Shown: positions 1 through 6,030 of the stretch, piece by piece | Layout: every line of letters starts with the position of its first letter | How positions within the stretch are numbered: the stretch's first letter is position 1 | Assembly: GCA_017540065.1 (NCBI GenBank) | Contig: JAFYBU010000033.1 | Location: 1-10,621, forward strand | DNA length: 10,621 nucleotides | Direction: 5' to 3' | DNA from: Alphaproteobacteria bacterium | GTDB lineage: Bacteria; Pseudomonadota; Alphaproteobacteria; CAAHEQ01; UBA3637 | Notes under the pieces: generated by a model | Database searches by the model: none | What the model saw: only the letters and a program-made list of their open reading frames with translations | Told to the model about the DNA's origin: nothing | Translations under genes and position numbers: made by a program

Positions 1-196
1 AATACCCTTCTTCATTTTCCCCGCCTCCAGAGGCAATCATTATAATCACTGATGCTGAAGAGTCAGAAATAAATCTACGGTTAGTACAAGAGCAATCTGA
101 TTCAGAAGATACTGCATATGAAGCCAGTTCATCACAAGCAACACATCCATCCCATTTGGATTTAAAATGTCCCGATGAACAAGTGTCAAGAATACA
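1..196 (-). repeat. Cysteine-rich repeat unit 3 of the pilin-like protein (reaches the edge)
   Basis: The unit starts at C383 with C-x4-C-SSGHFK, then CVAC and DCSCTNRRF at D416, again 33 residues from the first Cys. The last visible residues are EEGY followed by a codon starting with T. Unit 3 itself is preceded by DGY-C, so a fourth unit may begin at the edge; that last point is inference. Confidence 0.75.
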
Positions 197-1342
197 ATAG
201 CCATCATTCGGATCAGCCATGGCTTTTTCAGACACCGGAGAATATTCATAAGCATGTACAAATCGGCGATTAGAACAACTGCAATCTGCTTCGGAATAAA
301 CGTAAACTTCCCCAGGCTCATTGCAAGAAAGACATCCGTTATCAGCAGATTTGAAATACCCCGTCATACAACTGGTAAGAACACAAACACCTGCCGGCTC
401 AGCGGGAGCTGTAACAGATGCTGTAATTACATCTCCGCCTCCGCCACCATTGTTTCCACCTCTGCCAGCAGAAAAGGTGCGGTTGGAACAACTGCAATCC
501 GATGCAGAATTAACAGGAATATCATCTGTTATATTACAGGACTGGCATTCATAGTAATTGTCTAAAAAATATCCGCTGGGACATCTGGTCATGGCACAAA
601 CCGGATCAGAGTAAAGCCCTTCCACAATCGAACGATTTTGACCACATTTAGTTTCGCAATTCTGTGTAAGCTCGGCAGGGAAAGAATAATAATAATTACA
701 AGGAATACAGGACATCATACTTCCATCCCCCATCATATCAACCAGCATCTCATTGCTGGCACATTGACATTCTTCTGTTTCAACCTTATAACATTCCCCC
801 CATGGCATACATTGTTCACAAGTGCCACAATCGTTATTGTCAGAGCACAGTGTGGGTTCCCAAAGGCTGTCGTCCGAAGCTGCCGCACCGTCCCCGGATG
901 CAGCCGTTAAGAAATTATTGTAAAGAAGATAGGAACAATCATCAGCAATTTCACGAATAATGCCATTTGTTCCAACAATTGTTTTCATGTGATTACATAC
1001 TGATTCTTTTATTCCTGCGACATTCAACTTAAATTGTTTATCCCCAACCAATTCCACACCTGTAAAAGTGTCGTCATCAAACCCGTTCAAATTTGGAGTA
1101 TTTCCCGCTGCGATTTGCGCAGAAACATCAGCCGCACGTACGTTGGCATCATTAATTAAATCGGTGGCCTTATACTTATCCATGGTAATCCCATAACCTG
1201 CAACACCGGCCACAGAAAGAATGCCCATCACAGCCAAAACACCCAACATTTCAACCATAGAACGCCCGCGCTGAGCTTTCTGCTTATTTTGGACCTGTTT
1301 CAGAGCCCTTTGATTTTTTGAACAATTTTTCTTCCTACTCAT
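1..1342 (-). CDS. Prepilin-like protein with C-terminal cysteine-rich repeats (3' end outside window)
   Basis: The frame is open from an ATG at 1342 to the left edge: 447 complete codons with no stop, so the C-terminus is missing. The start follows AAGGGAGTAG, a good ribosome site. Residues 1-26 are a basic leader, followed by G26-RSMVE-MLGVLAV and a hydrophobic stretch to about residue 49. Gly at -1 and Glu at +5 match the type IV prepilin cleavage/methylation motif, although Arg at +1 is less usual than Phe or Met. Residues of roughly 50-190 resemble a pilin-type globular region. After that the protein is rich in Cys, including three repeats from C249, C320 and C383. The gene starts 19 bp after the SPFH gene and probably shares its transcript. 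Inference: a surface-exposed pilin or pseudopilin fused to a disulfide-rich stalk or binding region. The partner and the assembly machinery are not visible here. Confidence 0.8.
   Translation of the reverse strand, partial: MSRKKNCSKNQRALKQVQNKQKAQRGRSMVEMLGVLAVMGILSVAGVAGYGITMDKYKATDLINDANVRAADVSAQIAAGNTPNLNGFDDDTFTGVELVGDKQFKLNVAGIKESVCNHMKTIVGTNGIIREIADDCSYLLYNNFLTAASGDGAAASDDSLWEPTLCSDNNDCGTCEQCMPWGECYKVETEECQCASNEMLVDMMGDGSMMSCIPCNYYYSFPAELTQNCETKCGQNRSIVEGLYSDPVCAMTRCPSGYFLDNYYECQSCNITDDIPVNSASDCSCSNRTFSAGRGGNNGGGGGDVITASVTAPAEPAGVCVLTSCMTGYFKSADNGCLSCNEPGEVYVYSEADCSCSNRRFVHAYEYSPVSEKAMADPNDGYCILDTCSSGHFKSKWDGCVACDELASYAVSSESDCSCTNRRFISDSSASVIIMIASGGGENEEGY
197..385 (-). repeat. Cysteine-rich repeat unit 2 of the pilin-like protein
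   Basis: This 63-residue unit (C320 to 382) has C-x4-C-MTGYFK, CLSC, then DCSCSNRRF at D353, exactly 33 residues after the first Cys. Its tail (about residues 362-382) is not similar to the tail of unit 1, so the core is conserved and the linker is free to vary. Confidence 0.8.
386..598 (-). repeat. Cysteine-rich repeat unit 1 of the pilin-like protein
   Basis: This 71-residue unit (C249 to 319) begins C-x4-C-PSGYF and later has CQSC and DCSCSNRTF. The DCSC motif starts 33 residues after the first Cys, as in units 2 and 3. It ends in a Gly-rich linker (GGNNGGGGG) and an Ala/Pro-rich stretch. Confidence 0.8.
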
Positions 1343-1361
1343 TCTACTCCCTTACAAAAAA

Positions 1362-2252
1362 TTATTTTTCTAAGTTAATTAACGGAAGCGGTGCAGAACC
1401 ATACATATTTTGCGGTAAAGAACCATTCCATTTTTCAGCTTTTGTGAGTTCAACCAGCTTTGAATTTTCTGACAAAGCCTTTGATTTTTCACGAATAGCG
1501 GCAGCTTCCGCCAACCCGATTTGTTTGGTAGCTTCAGCTTTGGCTTCAGATTCAACTTTGATAGCATATGCTTTTGCATCTGAAGCGGCTTTTTGCGAAT
1601 CGGCTTCGGCTTTAGCTTTAATCACTTGTTGTTTTCCTTCTTCGGTCACACGCACTGTTTCATTTTGCGCTTTAATGGCTTCCTGTGTAGCGATTTGCTT
1701 GGCTTCAATGGCATTTTCAAAAGCCCCCGAAAAGGAAATGTCTTCAATAGCAACTTCTTGGACAATAATGTGAGAAGGTGCTAAAATAGTTGAAATTTTT
1801 TCCTTAATTTCTTGAGTCACAATTTCACGATTATTCACAAATTTATCGGCTTCCACTTTACCCACCACATCTTTGACGGAACTCAATACGTTCGGTTCGA
1901 TCAAAGTATTTTGATAGGCCAAACCGATACGTTGATAAAGTTCGTGCGCTTTCATAGGATCAATATTGTAGTTAACCGTTAAACTCATGGTCGCTTGTTG
2001 AATATCCTTTGTATAGGTTTCCAAACGGATTTTTTCACGTTGCAAACGTGTGTCAATGGCCACCATGGAAGTACTGATCGGGTTATAAAAATAAAGGCCT
2101 TCCGGTAAAGAATCAGACACCACCTTTCCCCAGGTCAATTTTACACCACGAAAACCGGCGTTAATTTGACTGAACCCCAAAAAAGAAACTGAACCCAATA
2201 AAATTAAGGCCCCAATTCCAACGATTAAAACAACATTTTTTGTACCTGACAT
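1362..2252 (-). CDS. Prohibitin/SPFH (band 7) family membrane protein
   Basis: A 296-residue protein with an N-terminal membrane anchor (about residues 7-27), an SPFH/prohibitin domain (about 28-185, with PEGLYFYNP and a region like VTQEIKEKIS...ILxxxHIIVQEVAIEDISF) and an Ala/Glu/Lys-rich segment (about 180-265) expected to form the coiled coil used for ring assembly. Length and domain order are normal for bacterial prohibitin homologues. In other organisms these proteins form large membrane-attached cages that organise membrane domains and modulate proteases such as FtsH; no protease gene lies nearby here. AAAGGA precedes the ATG. The start lies 1 bp beyond the stop codon of the 64-residue gene, and the pilin-like gene begins 19 bp after this stop, so the three genes are probably cotranscribed. 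The family call is strong; the cellular role in this organism is unknown. Confidence 0.9.
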   Translation of the reverse strand: MSGTKNVVLIVGIGALILLGSVSFLGFSQINAGFRGVKLTWGKVVSDSLPEGLYFYNPISTSMVAIDTRLQREKIRLETYTKDIQQATMSLTVNYNIDPMKAHELYQRIGLAYQNTLIEPNVLSSVKDVVGKVEADKFVNNREIVTQEIKEKISTILAPSHIIVQEVAIEDISFSGAFENAIEAKQIATQEAIKAQNETVRVTEEGKQQVIKAKAEADSQKAASDAKAYAIKVESEAKAEATKQIGLAEAAAIREKSKALSENSKLVELTKAEKWNGSLPQNMYGSAPLPLINLEK

Positions 2253-2253
2253 T

Positions 2254-2448
2254 TTATTTTTCCTTTCCGTAAATAATTTTTTTCAAATAAGCACGCCCTT
2301 CTGCTGTTGCCAAACAAACAGGAAACAAGATAATCGCCAAAAAGCGTCTGTCATTTTTTGCCAAATCCGACGAAGCAAGTTTTATCAATAAAAACACCAA
2401 TCCGCAGATATAAAATAAAATCAAAAATCTTAACAATAAAATATTCAT
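2254..2448 (-). CDS. Small membrane protein, 64 residues, unknown
   Basis: A short protein I do not recognise. It has a strongly hydrophobic N-terminal helix (about residues 3-24), a charged SDLAKNDRR segment, a second weaker hydrophobic stretch (about 36-48) and a basic C-terminus, which suggests one or two membrane passes. The ATG follows AAGGGGGTAAA, a convincing ribosome site, and a well-placed promoter lies just upstream, which supports a real gene despite the short length. It is the first gene of a run with the SPFH protein (1 bp apart), so a small partner or accessory subunit of the SPFH assembly is possible; this is inference from position only. Confidence 0.7.
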   Translation of the reverse strand: MNILLLRFLILFYICGLVFLLIKLASSDLAKNDRRFLAIILFPVCLATAEGRAYLKKIIYGKEK

Positions 2449-2469
2449 TTTACCCCCTTGTTTAAGCCG

Positions 2470-2498
2470 AGTTTACATTGAAAAAAAACAAAAGTCAA
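2470..2498 (-). promoter_or_regulatory. Sigma70-type promoter of the small membrane protein-SPFH-pilin operon
   Basis: On the minus strand TTGACT (2498-2493), a 17-base spacer and TAAACT (2475-2470). Transcription would start near 2463, about 15 bases before the ATG at 2448. The -35 is near consensus and the -10 matches at 4 of 6 positions. Confidence 0.6.
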
Positions 2499-2578
2499 AT
2501 AAAAATACATCCTTTCGTTCAGATTGAAAAAATGAAACATTTTTCCCATTCCTTTTTATGTAAGAAAAAGGAGGAAAT

Positions 2579-3037
2579 ATGGAAAATTCAAAAAAATATC
2601 CCGGTAAAAAAAGTCAATTGATTTATGTGGTATTAGCTTTATTTTTCGGGGCTTTCGGATTACACAATTTTTACGCCAACAGATGGGGACGTGGTTTGAT
2701 TCAATTATTATTGACTGTCGGAACTGGTTTTGTTGGGGTACTTGTCAGCTCATTGTGGTCGATTATCAATATCTTTACCATTGAAACAGACGGAGATGGT
2801 CACGCATTTGAATTAAATACACCTGTAAAATATATCTGCGGTATTTTAGGTATTTTCAAATATATGGGCGAAATTGTCCTTTGGGGATTTTTGTTAATCA
2901 GTTTTCTGACTGGTTCAACCGTTACCATGGATTGGCATAATATCGGCGGAAAACAAATCATTCAGGAAGTATCGGAAAAAATTGTCACCCCTTCTGAAAC
3001 AATTTATAAAACAACCCAAACAACTACTACAAATTAA
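2579..3037 (+). CDS. TM2-domain membrane protein
   Basis: A 152-residue protein. Residues of about 12-65 form a TM2 domain: a hydrophobic helix, then GAFGLHNFYANRWGRGLIQL and a second hydrophobic segment ending in SLWSIINIFTI. The G-x2-G-x-H-x-FY-x3-x-x-G pattern in the loop is the hallmark of the family. A further hydrophobic segment (about 86-110) is followed by a polar, Thr-rich tail (TTQTTTTN). The ATG follows AAAGGAGGAAAT, a near-perfect ribosome site. TM2 proteins are found in bacteria and animals, but their biochemical role is poorly defined, so no function is assigned. The gene stands alone on the plus strand, divergent from the SPFH operon and converging on the gene at 3051-3596 with only 13 bp between stops. 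No clear promoter or terminator of its own was identified. Confidence 0.85.
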   Translation: MENSKKYPGKKSQLIYVVLALFFGAFGLHNFYANRWGRGLIQLLLTVGTGFVGVLVSSLWSIINIFTIETDGDGHAFELNTPVKYICGILGIFKYMGEIVLWGFLLISFLTGSTVTMDWHNIGGKQIIQEVSEKIVTPSETIYKTTQTTTTN

Positions 3038-3050
3038 TTTTGGTTTATCT

Positions 3051-3596
3051 TTATTGCTTTTCCATCATTTTTTTGAAAGCACACACCTTGACAGGAAAAG
3101 AGCAAAAATTTTCTAACCATTTTGACCGAACACTGTTTGGAGTTATTCTATCCCGAGCAGAAACCGATATTTCATCCAAAATATTCTGAGCAGATACCGG
3201 CTCATATGTATTCAAATCTTGCAATCTTAACTCCGAATCCGGCCCAACGAACAATACTAAGTTTTCAAAATGTTTCATGTAATTATCCAAAGTTTCTGGA
3301 CCATCCATCAAACAAACATCCAAAACAACCGGCGTTCGAGTTTCATCAAAAACAATGGGAACATAGTGTTGTTTCCACTTGGTTCTCGTGTCTGAACAAC
3401 ATATGTCTTGTCCGTTTTTTCCCATAAAGATCACATAACATGCATCCGGAATATCTTCTAAAATTTTTCCCGTTCGCTGAATACATCCGCCGGAATAAAC
3501 ATCCGTATGCATTTGAGGATCATTTCTAAATTTATTGAACACACTTACAATATCCGCATTGTTCATGATTTTTATGCCATCCATTATATTATTCAT
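3051..3596 (-). CDS. Putative Cys-His-Asp hydrolase, protein-glutaminase/deamidase-like
   Basis: A 181-residue protein without a signal peptide or membrane segment. Three short blocks suggest a papain-like deamidase fold: GGC38-IQR, WKQH77-YVPIVFD and VVLD93. In bacterial protein-glutaminases the catalytic order is Cys, His about 40 residues on, then Asp about 20 further, with the Cys followed by an x-x-R/A pattern and the His inside a W-x-x-H-V/Y block. Spacing here is 39 and 16. The protein is otherwise unfamiliar and has extra cysteines (C67, C68, C95, C165, C172). The start at 3596 follows CGGGAAAAATTATT; Met5 and Met11 are alternative starts, the latter with GGATGG upstream. It has its own promoter and is monocistronic. 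The assignment rests on motif order only; the protein could instead be another cysteine-triad enzyme or inactive. Confidence 0.5.
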   Translation of the reverse strand: MNNIMDGIKIMNNADIVSVFNKFRNDPQMHTDVYSGGCIQRTGKILEDIPDACYVIFMGKNGQDICCSDTRTKWKQHYVPIVFDETRTPVVLDVCLMDGPETLDNYMKHFENLVLFVGPDSELRLQDLNTYEPVSAQNILDEISVSARDRITPNSVRSKWLENFCSFPVKVCAFKKMMEKQ

Positions 3597-3632
3597 AATA
3601 ATTTTTCCCGTTTTTAAGTTAACACACCTGTC

Positions 3633-3660
3633 ATTTTACACAAAAAATACTATTTTTCAA
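3633..3660 (-). promoter_or_regulatory. Promoter of the deamidase-like gene
   Basis: On the minus strand TTGAAA (3660-3655), a 16-base spacer and TAAAAT (3638-3633); both boxes match consensus at 5 of 6 positions. The predicted start near 3626 leaves a leader of about 30 bases. Confidence 0.55.
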
Positions 3661-3674
3661 GTCTCATTAATACT

Positions 3675-3701
3675 AAAATCCCCGCAAAATGCGGGGATTT
3701 T
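3675..3701 (-). terminator. Hairpin terminator behind mscL, symmetric in both directions
   Basis: A perfect 11-bp stem AAAATCCCCGC / GCGGGGATTTT with the loop AAAAT. Read on the minus strand it lies 17 bases past the mscL stop and ends in TTTTAGTATT. Because the stem is flanked by A and T runs it could stop transcription on either strand. It also separates the mscL operon from the promoter of the deamidase-like gene. Confidence 0.85.
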
Positions 3702-3718
3702 CTTAAATAAAACTCGGC

Positions 3719-4165
3719 TTATTTTTTGTCTTTCAATTCACTGGTACAATGCGGACAACGGGTCGCATCAACCGGAATTTTAGTACAGCAATAAGGACAA
3801 ACTTTTTCTGTTGGAGCCACAGCAGCTGCTGCTTTTTCTTCTGCCTTTTCCATTTTGGCACGCACAGTGTTAATTCCTTTGATCAACAAAAATACTGCAA
3901 AGGCCACAATGATAAAACTGATAACCGTATTCAAAAACACACCGTAATTAATGGTAGCGGCATCTTGTGCAGATCCCAAAGGAATTTTCAAATCGGAAAA
4001 ATCAACTTTACCAAGCAACATGCCCAACGGAGGCATCAACACATCCTTCACCAAACTGTCCACAATTTTGCTGAAATTGGCACCGATAATAATACCGACA
4101 GCCATATCCAACACATTGCCCTTTAACGCAAAAGTCTTAAATTCTTTAATCATATTTTTAAACAT
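3719..4165 (-). CDS. mscL: Large-conductance mechanosensitive channel MscL with a C-terminal zinc ribbon
   Basis: The product opens as a large pore in the inner membrane when tension rises on hypo-osmotic shock. Residues 1-100 are a standard MscL: the MFKNMIKEFKTFALKGNVLD amphipathic start, TM1 with MAVGIIIGANFSKIVDSL (21-38), the LMPPLG segment after it, a periplasmic loop with INYG (72-75), and TM2 (about 76-96). After an Ala/Glu-rich helix (103-118), C123-PYC126 and C137-PHC140 form a CxxC-x10-CxxC zinc ribbon that E. coli MscL, about 136 residues, lacks. The ATG follows AAGGAGATAAAG. It starts 11 bp after the stop of the exported barrel gene, so both are probably one operon, ended by the hairpin at 3675-3701. 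Channel identity is very secure; zinc binding is predicted from spacing. Confidence 0.95.
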   Translation of the reverse strand: MFKNMIKEFKTFALKGNVLDMAVGIIIGANFSKIVDSLVKDVLMPPLGMLLGKVDFSDLKIPLGSAQDAATINYGVFLNTVISFIIVAFAVFLLIKGINTVRAKMEKAEEKAAAAVAPTEKVCPYCCTKIPVDATRCPHCTSELKDKK

Positions 4166-4176
4166 TCTTTATCTCC

Positions 4177-5025
4177 TTAATTGAGGTTAAACAAATCCGC
4201 ATACTTTAATTGCAAACCAACCATAAAGTTCGATCCAACTTTATCAGTTCCACGCGCCTGCCCTCTGCGGTAGCTGACATAAGGCGCGAATGCCAAAGTA
4301 TCCGTTAAACTCACTTCCATTTTGGCAGTTAAATCTAAATCATATCTTAAATCAGTCGGAACATATTTTGAATAATGGAAATAATCAGTATATCTGGCAG
4401 TTCCGGTTAATTTCACACCCTCACGGATAGGATATTCTGCTTTTAAGCCGACTTCCCAAGCAAACTTTGTGTTCTTGTTGTGAGAATAGGTAAAATCATA
4501 TTCTTCCACCAAAGCGCCATACAATTCTTTGATGTATTTTCCTTCGAACATTTTCAAACCTTCACGAGCAGACAAAACCTTGTATCGCGGGGAATCTTGA
4601 TTGGCTGTAAATTCTGTTTGGAAAGCTGCCTGAACGAAAGGTCCGATATCCGTATCCCAATATTGCCAAACTTTCCGGTTATAGTCCGTTGATAACCAAA
4701 TCTTATCAGCACTTTCAGAACTTTCTGCTTCTTCACCGGCAGGTTTGATTTTTAACTTCCCGTAGTTCAACATTAAATTATTTTGCCATAAACTGGCATC
4801 AGAAGAACGATTCAAAAAGGCATCCAATTTCCCGACAATGTTATATTGGCTGTCTGCGCTGTACGCAGAAACAGGAGAATCTTTATATTCACGGGAATTT
4901 CCGACAGTTGTATTAGAATAACTGAGCGATAATTCTTTAACGTCAAAGGTCCATTTTGGATCCGTTTCTTCTGCCAAAACTGGCAAAGCCGCCAACAAAA
5001 TCACCGCTGGTAAAAGTTTGTGCAT
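4177..5025 (-). CDS. Exported beta-barrel-like outer membrane protein
   Basis: I chose the ATG at 5025 because AAAGGAGATGAA stands directly before it and the protein then opens with a classic signal peptide: MHK, the hydrophobic LLPAVILLAALP, and VLA before EETDPKW (cleavage expected after residue 18). An in-frame ATG at 5085 adds 20 residues, overlaps the promoter and would bury the signal. The 282-residue product has alternating polar and aromatic strands such as WEVGLKAEYPI, LTGTARYTDYFHYS, YDLDLTAKMEVSL and FMVGLQLKYADLF, typical of an outer-membrane barrel of roughly a dozen strands. It lacks a terminal Phe, ending in FNLN. The exact family was not recognised; a general porin or a structural or channel protein is possible. 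It leads an operon with mscL, which suggests a shared link to envelope or osmotic stress, by context only. Confidence 0.75.
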   Translation of the reverse strand: MHKLLPAVILLAALPVLAEETDPKWTFDVKELSLSYSNTTVGNSREYKDSPVSAYSADSQYNIVGKLDAFLNRSSDASLWQNNLMLNYGKLKIKPAGEEAESSESADKIWLSTDYNRKVWQYWDTDIGPFVQAAFQTEFTANQDSPRYKVLSAREGLKMFEGKYIKELYGALVEEYDFTYSHNKNTKFAWEVGLKAEYPIREGVKLTGTARYTDYFHYSKYVPTDLRYDLDLTAKMEVSLTDTLAFAPYVSYRRGQARGTDKVGSNFMVGLQLKYADLFNLN

Positions 5026-5056
5026 TTCATCTCCTTTGTTAAATAAAACTGTATGA

Positions 5057-5085
5057 AGTTTACATAAGAATCCGATAAAATGCAA
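5057..5085 (-). promoter_or_regulatory. Promoter of the barrel protein-mscL operon
   Basis: On the minus strand TTGCAT (5085-5080), a 17-base spacer and TAAACT (5062-5057). Predicted start is near 5050, about 25 bases before the ATG at 5025. The -10 lies in the same ATGTAAACT context as the promoter at 2470-2498. Confidence 0.55.
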
Positions 5086-5130
5086 GGGGATTATAAAAAT
5101 ATTCTTGTAAATTTTGTCTATATTTTTGTC

Positions 5131-5159
5131 TTTACAATTTTCAACTTTTGTGGTACAAT
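5131..5159 (+). promoter_or_regulatory. Promoter of the unrecognised 252-residue gene
   Basis: TTTACA (5131-5136), a 17-base spacer and TACAAT (5154-5159), each 5 of 6 to consensus. The leader to the ATG at 5189 would be about 23 bases. It is divergent from the barrel-mscL promoter, with about 45 bp between the two -35 boxes. Confidence 0.7.
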
Positions 5160-5188
5160 ATTTCTTATGTGTCTAAAAAAGGAGAAAA

Positions 5189-5947
5189 ATGACTGATACA
5201 TTAAAACAAAACCATACTAATAATGCGATTGCCGCTTTGGAAGAAATAAGAGAAAAAGGATATATTAAACCGTCCGAAGCTCCACAGCACTATCAAAAAA
5301 TTAATTATATCATTACTAATTTTTTAGAAACGACCCCCATTAATCCGAAAGATGCCGTTCAATGTTTACGCCCATTAACAGAAATCGGCAAAAACGTCAG
5401 CGCTTTTGCATCTTTATCTTCGTTTCAAAATGCCGTCTTAAATCTTTATGAAAAAGCAACTGAAGGAAACGAACTGACTCAAAATCAAGCAACCACTCAA
5501 TTGCTTATGTTTTTTGCCCTTGTTTCCCCAAATTCGATTGAACAAAAAAACAGGCTCTTAAATTTCATCCAATCATTGCCTGATCTTGATAAAAGAGGAA
5601 ATGAAATTTCCAAGGTTGTTATTCATGTTGCCCATCATTACGATAAAAACCAACAATTCAATGAAGATCATGACTTAAGTGTTTTAAAAAGCATCAGCAA
5701 CATTTTACATCAAGTAATTCTTCCGGGACGAGGAAAAACTCGTTCAAACGGAGATGTTTCCCTTTCAAAAGAACGTCTTCAAAACTGCGCCAACCTTGTC
5801 AGGGCACACGCACCTGAATTGTATGACCATTCATGGGAAGAAAAATTTCAACTCAGACATAAAAATTATTTTCCTTCATGTTCGATAAAGGAACCCGCCA
5901 ACGTCTTTTCTGCCAAATACATGCCCAAAAGTCCTCTCATTGGCTAA
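5189..5947 (+). CDS. Uncharacterised soluble helical protein, 252 residues
   Basis: I do not recognise a family. The ATG follows AAAAAAGGAGAAAA, a strong ribosome site, and a near-consensus promoter stands upstream, so the gene is probably real and well expressed. The protein has no signal peptide or membrane segment. Residues of about 8-175 look like a series of amphipathic helices (for example NAIAALEEIREKGYI, LLMFFALVSPNSIEQKNRLLNFI), which may be a helical-repeat fold. A His-rich patch (VIHVAHHYDKN, about 147-157) and a basic GRGKTRSNG loop (about 180-188) follow. The C-terminus is Pro/Ser-rich and ends in KSPLIG. The next gene, mipZ, starts 83 bp later with its own promoter, so co-regulation with mipZ is uncertain. 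No function is proposed. Confidence 0.75.
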   Translation: MTDTLKQNHTNNAIAALEEIREKGYIKPSEAPQHYQKINYIITNFLETTPINPKDAVQCLRPLTEIGKNVSAFASLSSFQNAVLNLYEKATEGNELTQNQATTQLLMFFALVSPNSIEQKNRLLNFIQSLPDLDKRGNEISKVVIHVAHHYDKNQQFNEDHDLSVLKSISNILHQVILPGRGKTRSNGDVSLSKERLQNCANLVRAHAPELYDHSWEEKFQLRHKNYFPSCSIKEPANVFSAKYMPKSPLIG

Positions 5948-5972
5948 AAAGGAAAATCTGACAAAAAAACGC

Positions 5973-6000
5973 TTGACAAATGAACGAAAAAAGTTAGAAT
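5973..6000 (+). promoter_or_regulatory. Promoter of mipZ-pgm
   Basis: TTGACA (5973-5978, perfect -35), a 16-base spacer and TAGAAT (5995-6000, 5 of 6). The predicted start near 6007 leaves about 24 bases before the mipZ ATG, which is preceded by AAAAGGACAAAAA. This is the best promoter sequence in the window. Confidence 0.75.
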
Positions 6001-6030
6001 ATATCCCACATTGAAACAAAAGGACAAAAA

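Noticed and set aside
46..321. A 91-residue open frame on the minus strand within the pilin-like gene
   Set aside because: It lies in another frame of the cysteine-repeat coding region, has no ribosome site, and the repeat frame has coherent, periodic motifs.
1318..1773. A 151-residue plus-strand open frame opposite the SPFH gene
   Set aside because: The sequence is Ser/Ala-rich reverse reading of the Ala/Glu coiled coil, with no ribosome site or family resemblance.
2524..2562. A possible plus-strand promoter for the TM2 gene (TTGAAA at 2524 with AT-rich sequence after it)
   Set aside because: No -10 box at an acceptable spacing; AT-rich sequence makes such matches easy, so it is not listed.
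5026..5085. A longer start for the barrel protein at 5085
   Set aside because: It would cover the promoter, lacks a ribosome site and would displace the signal peptide; the start at 5025 has AAAGGAGATGAA.
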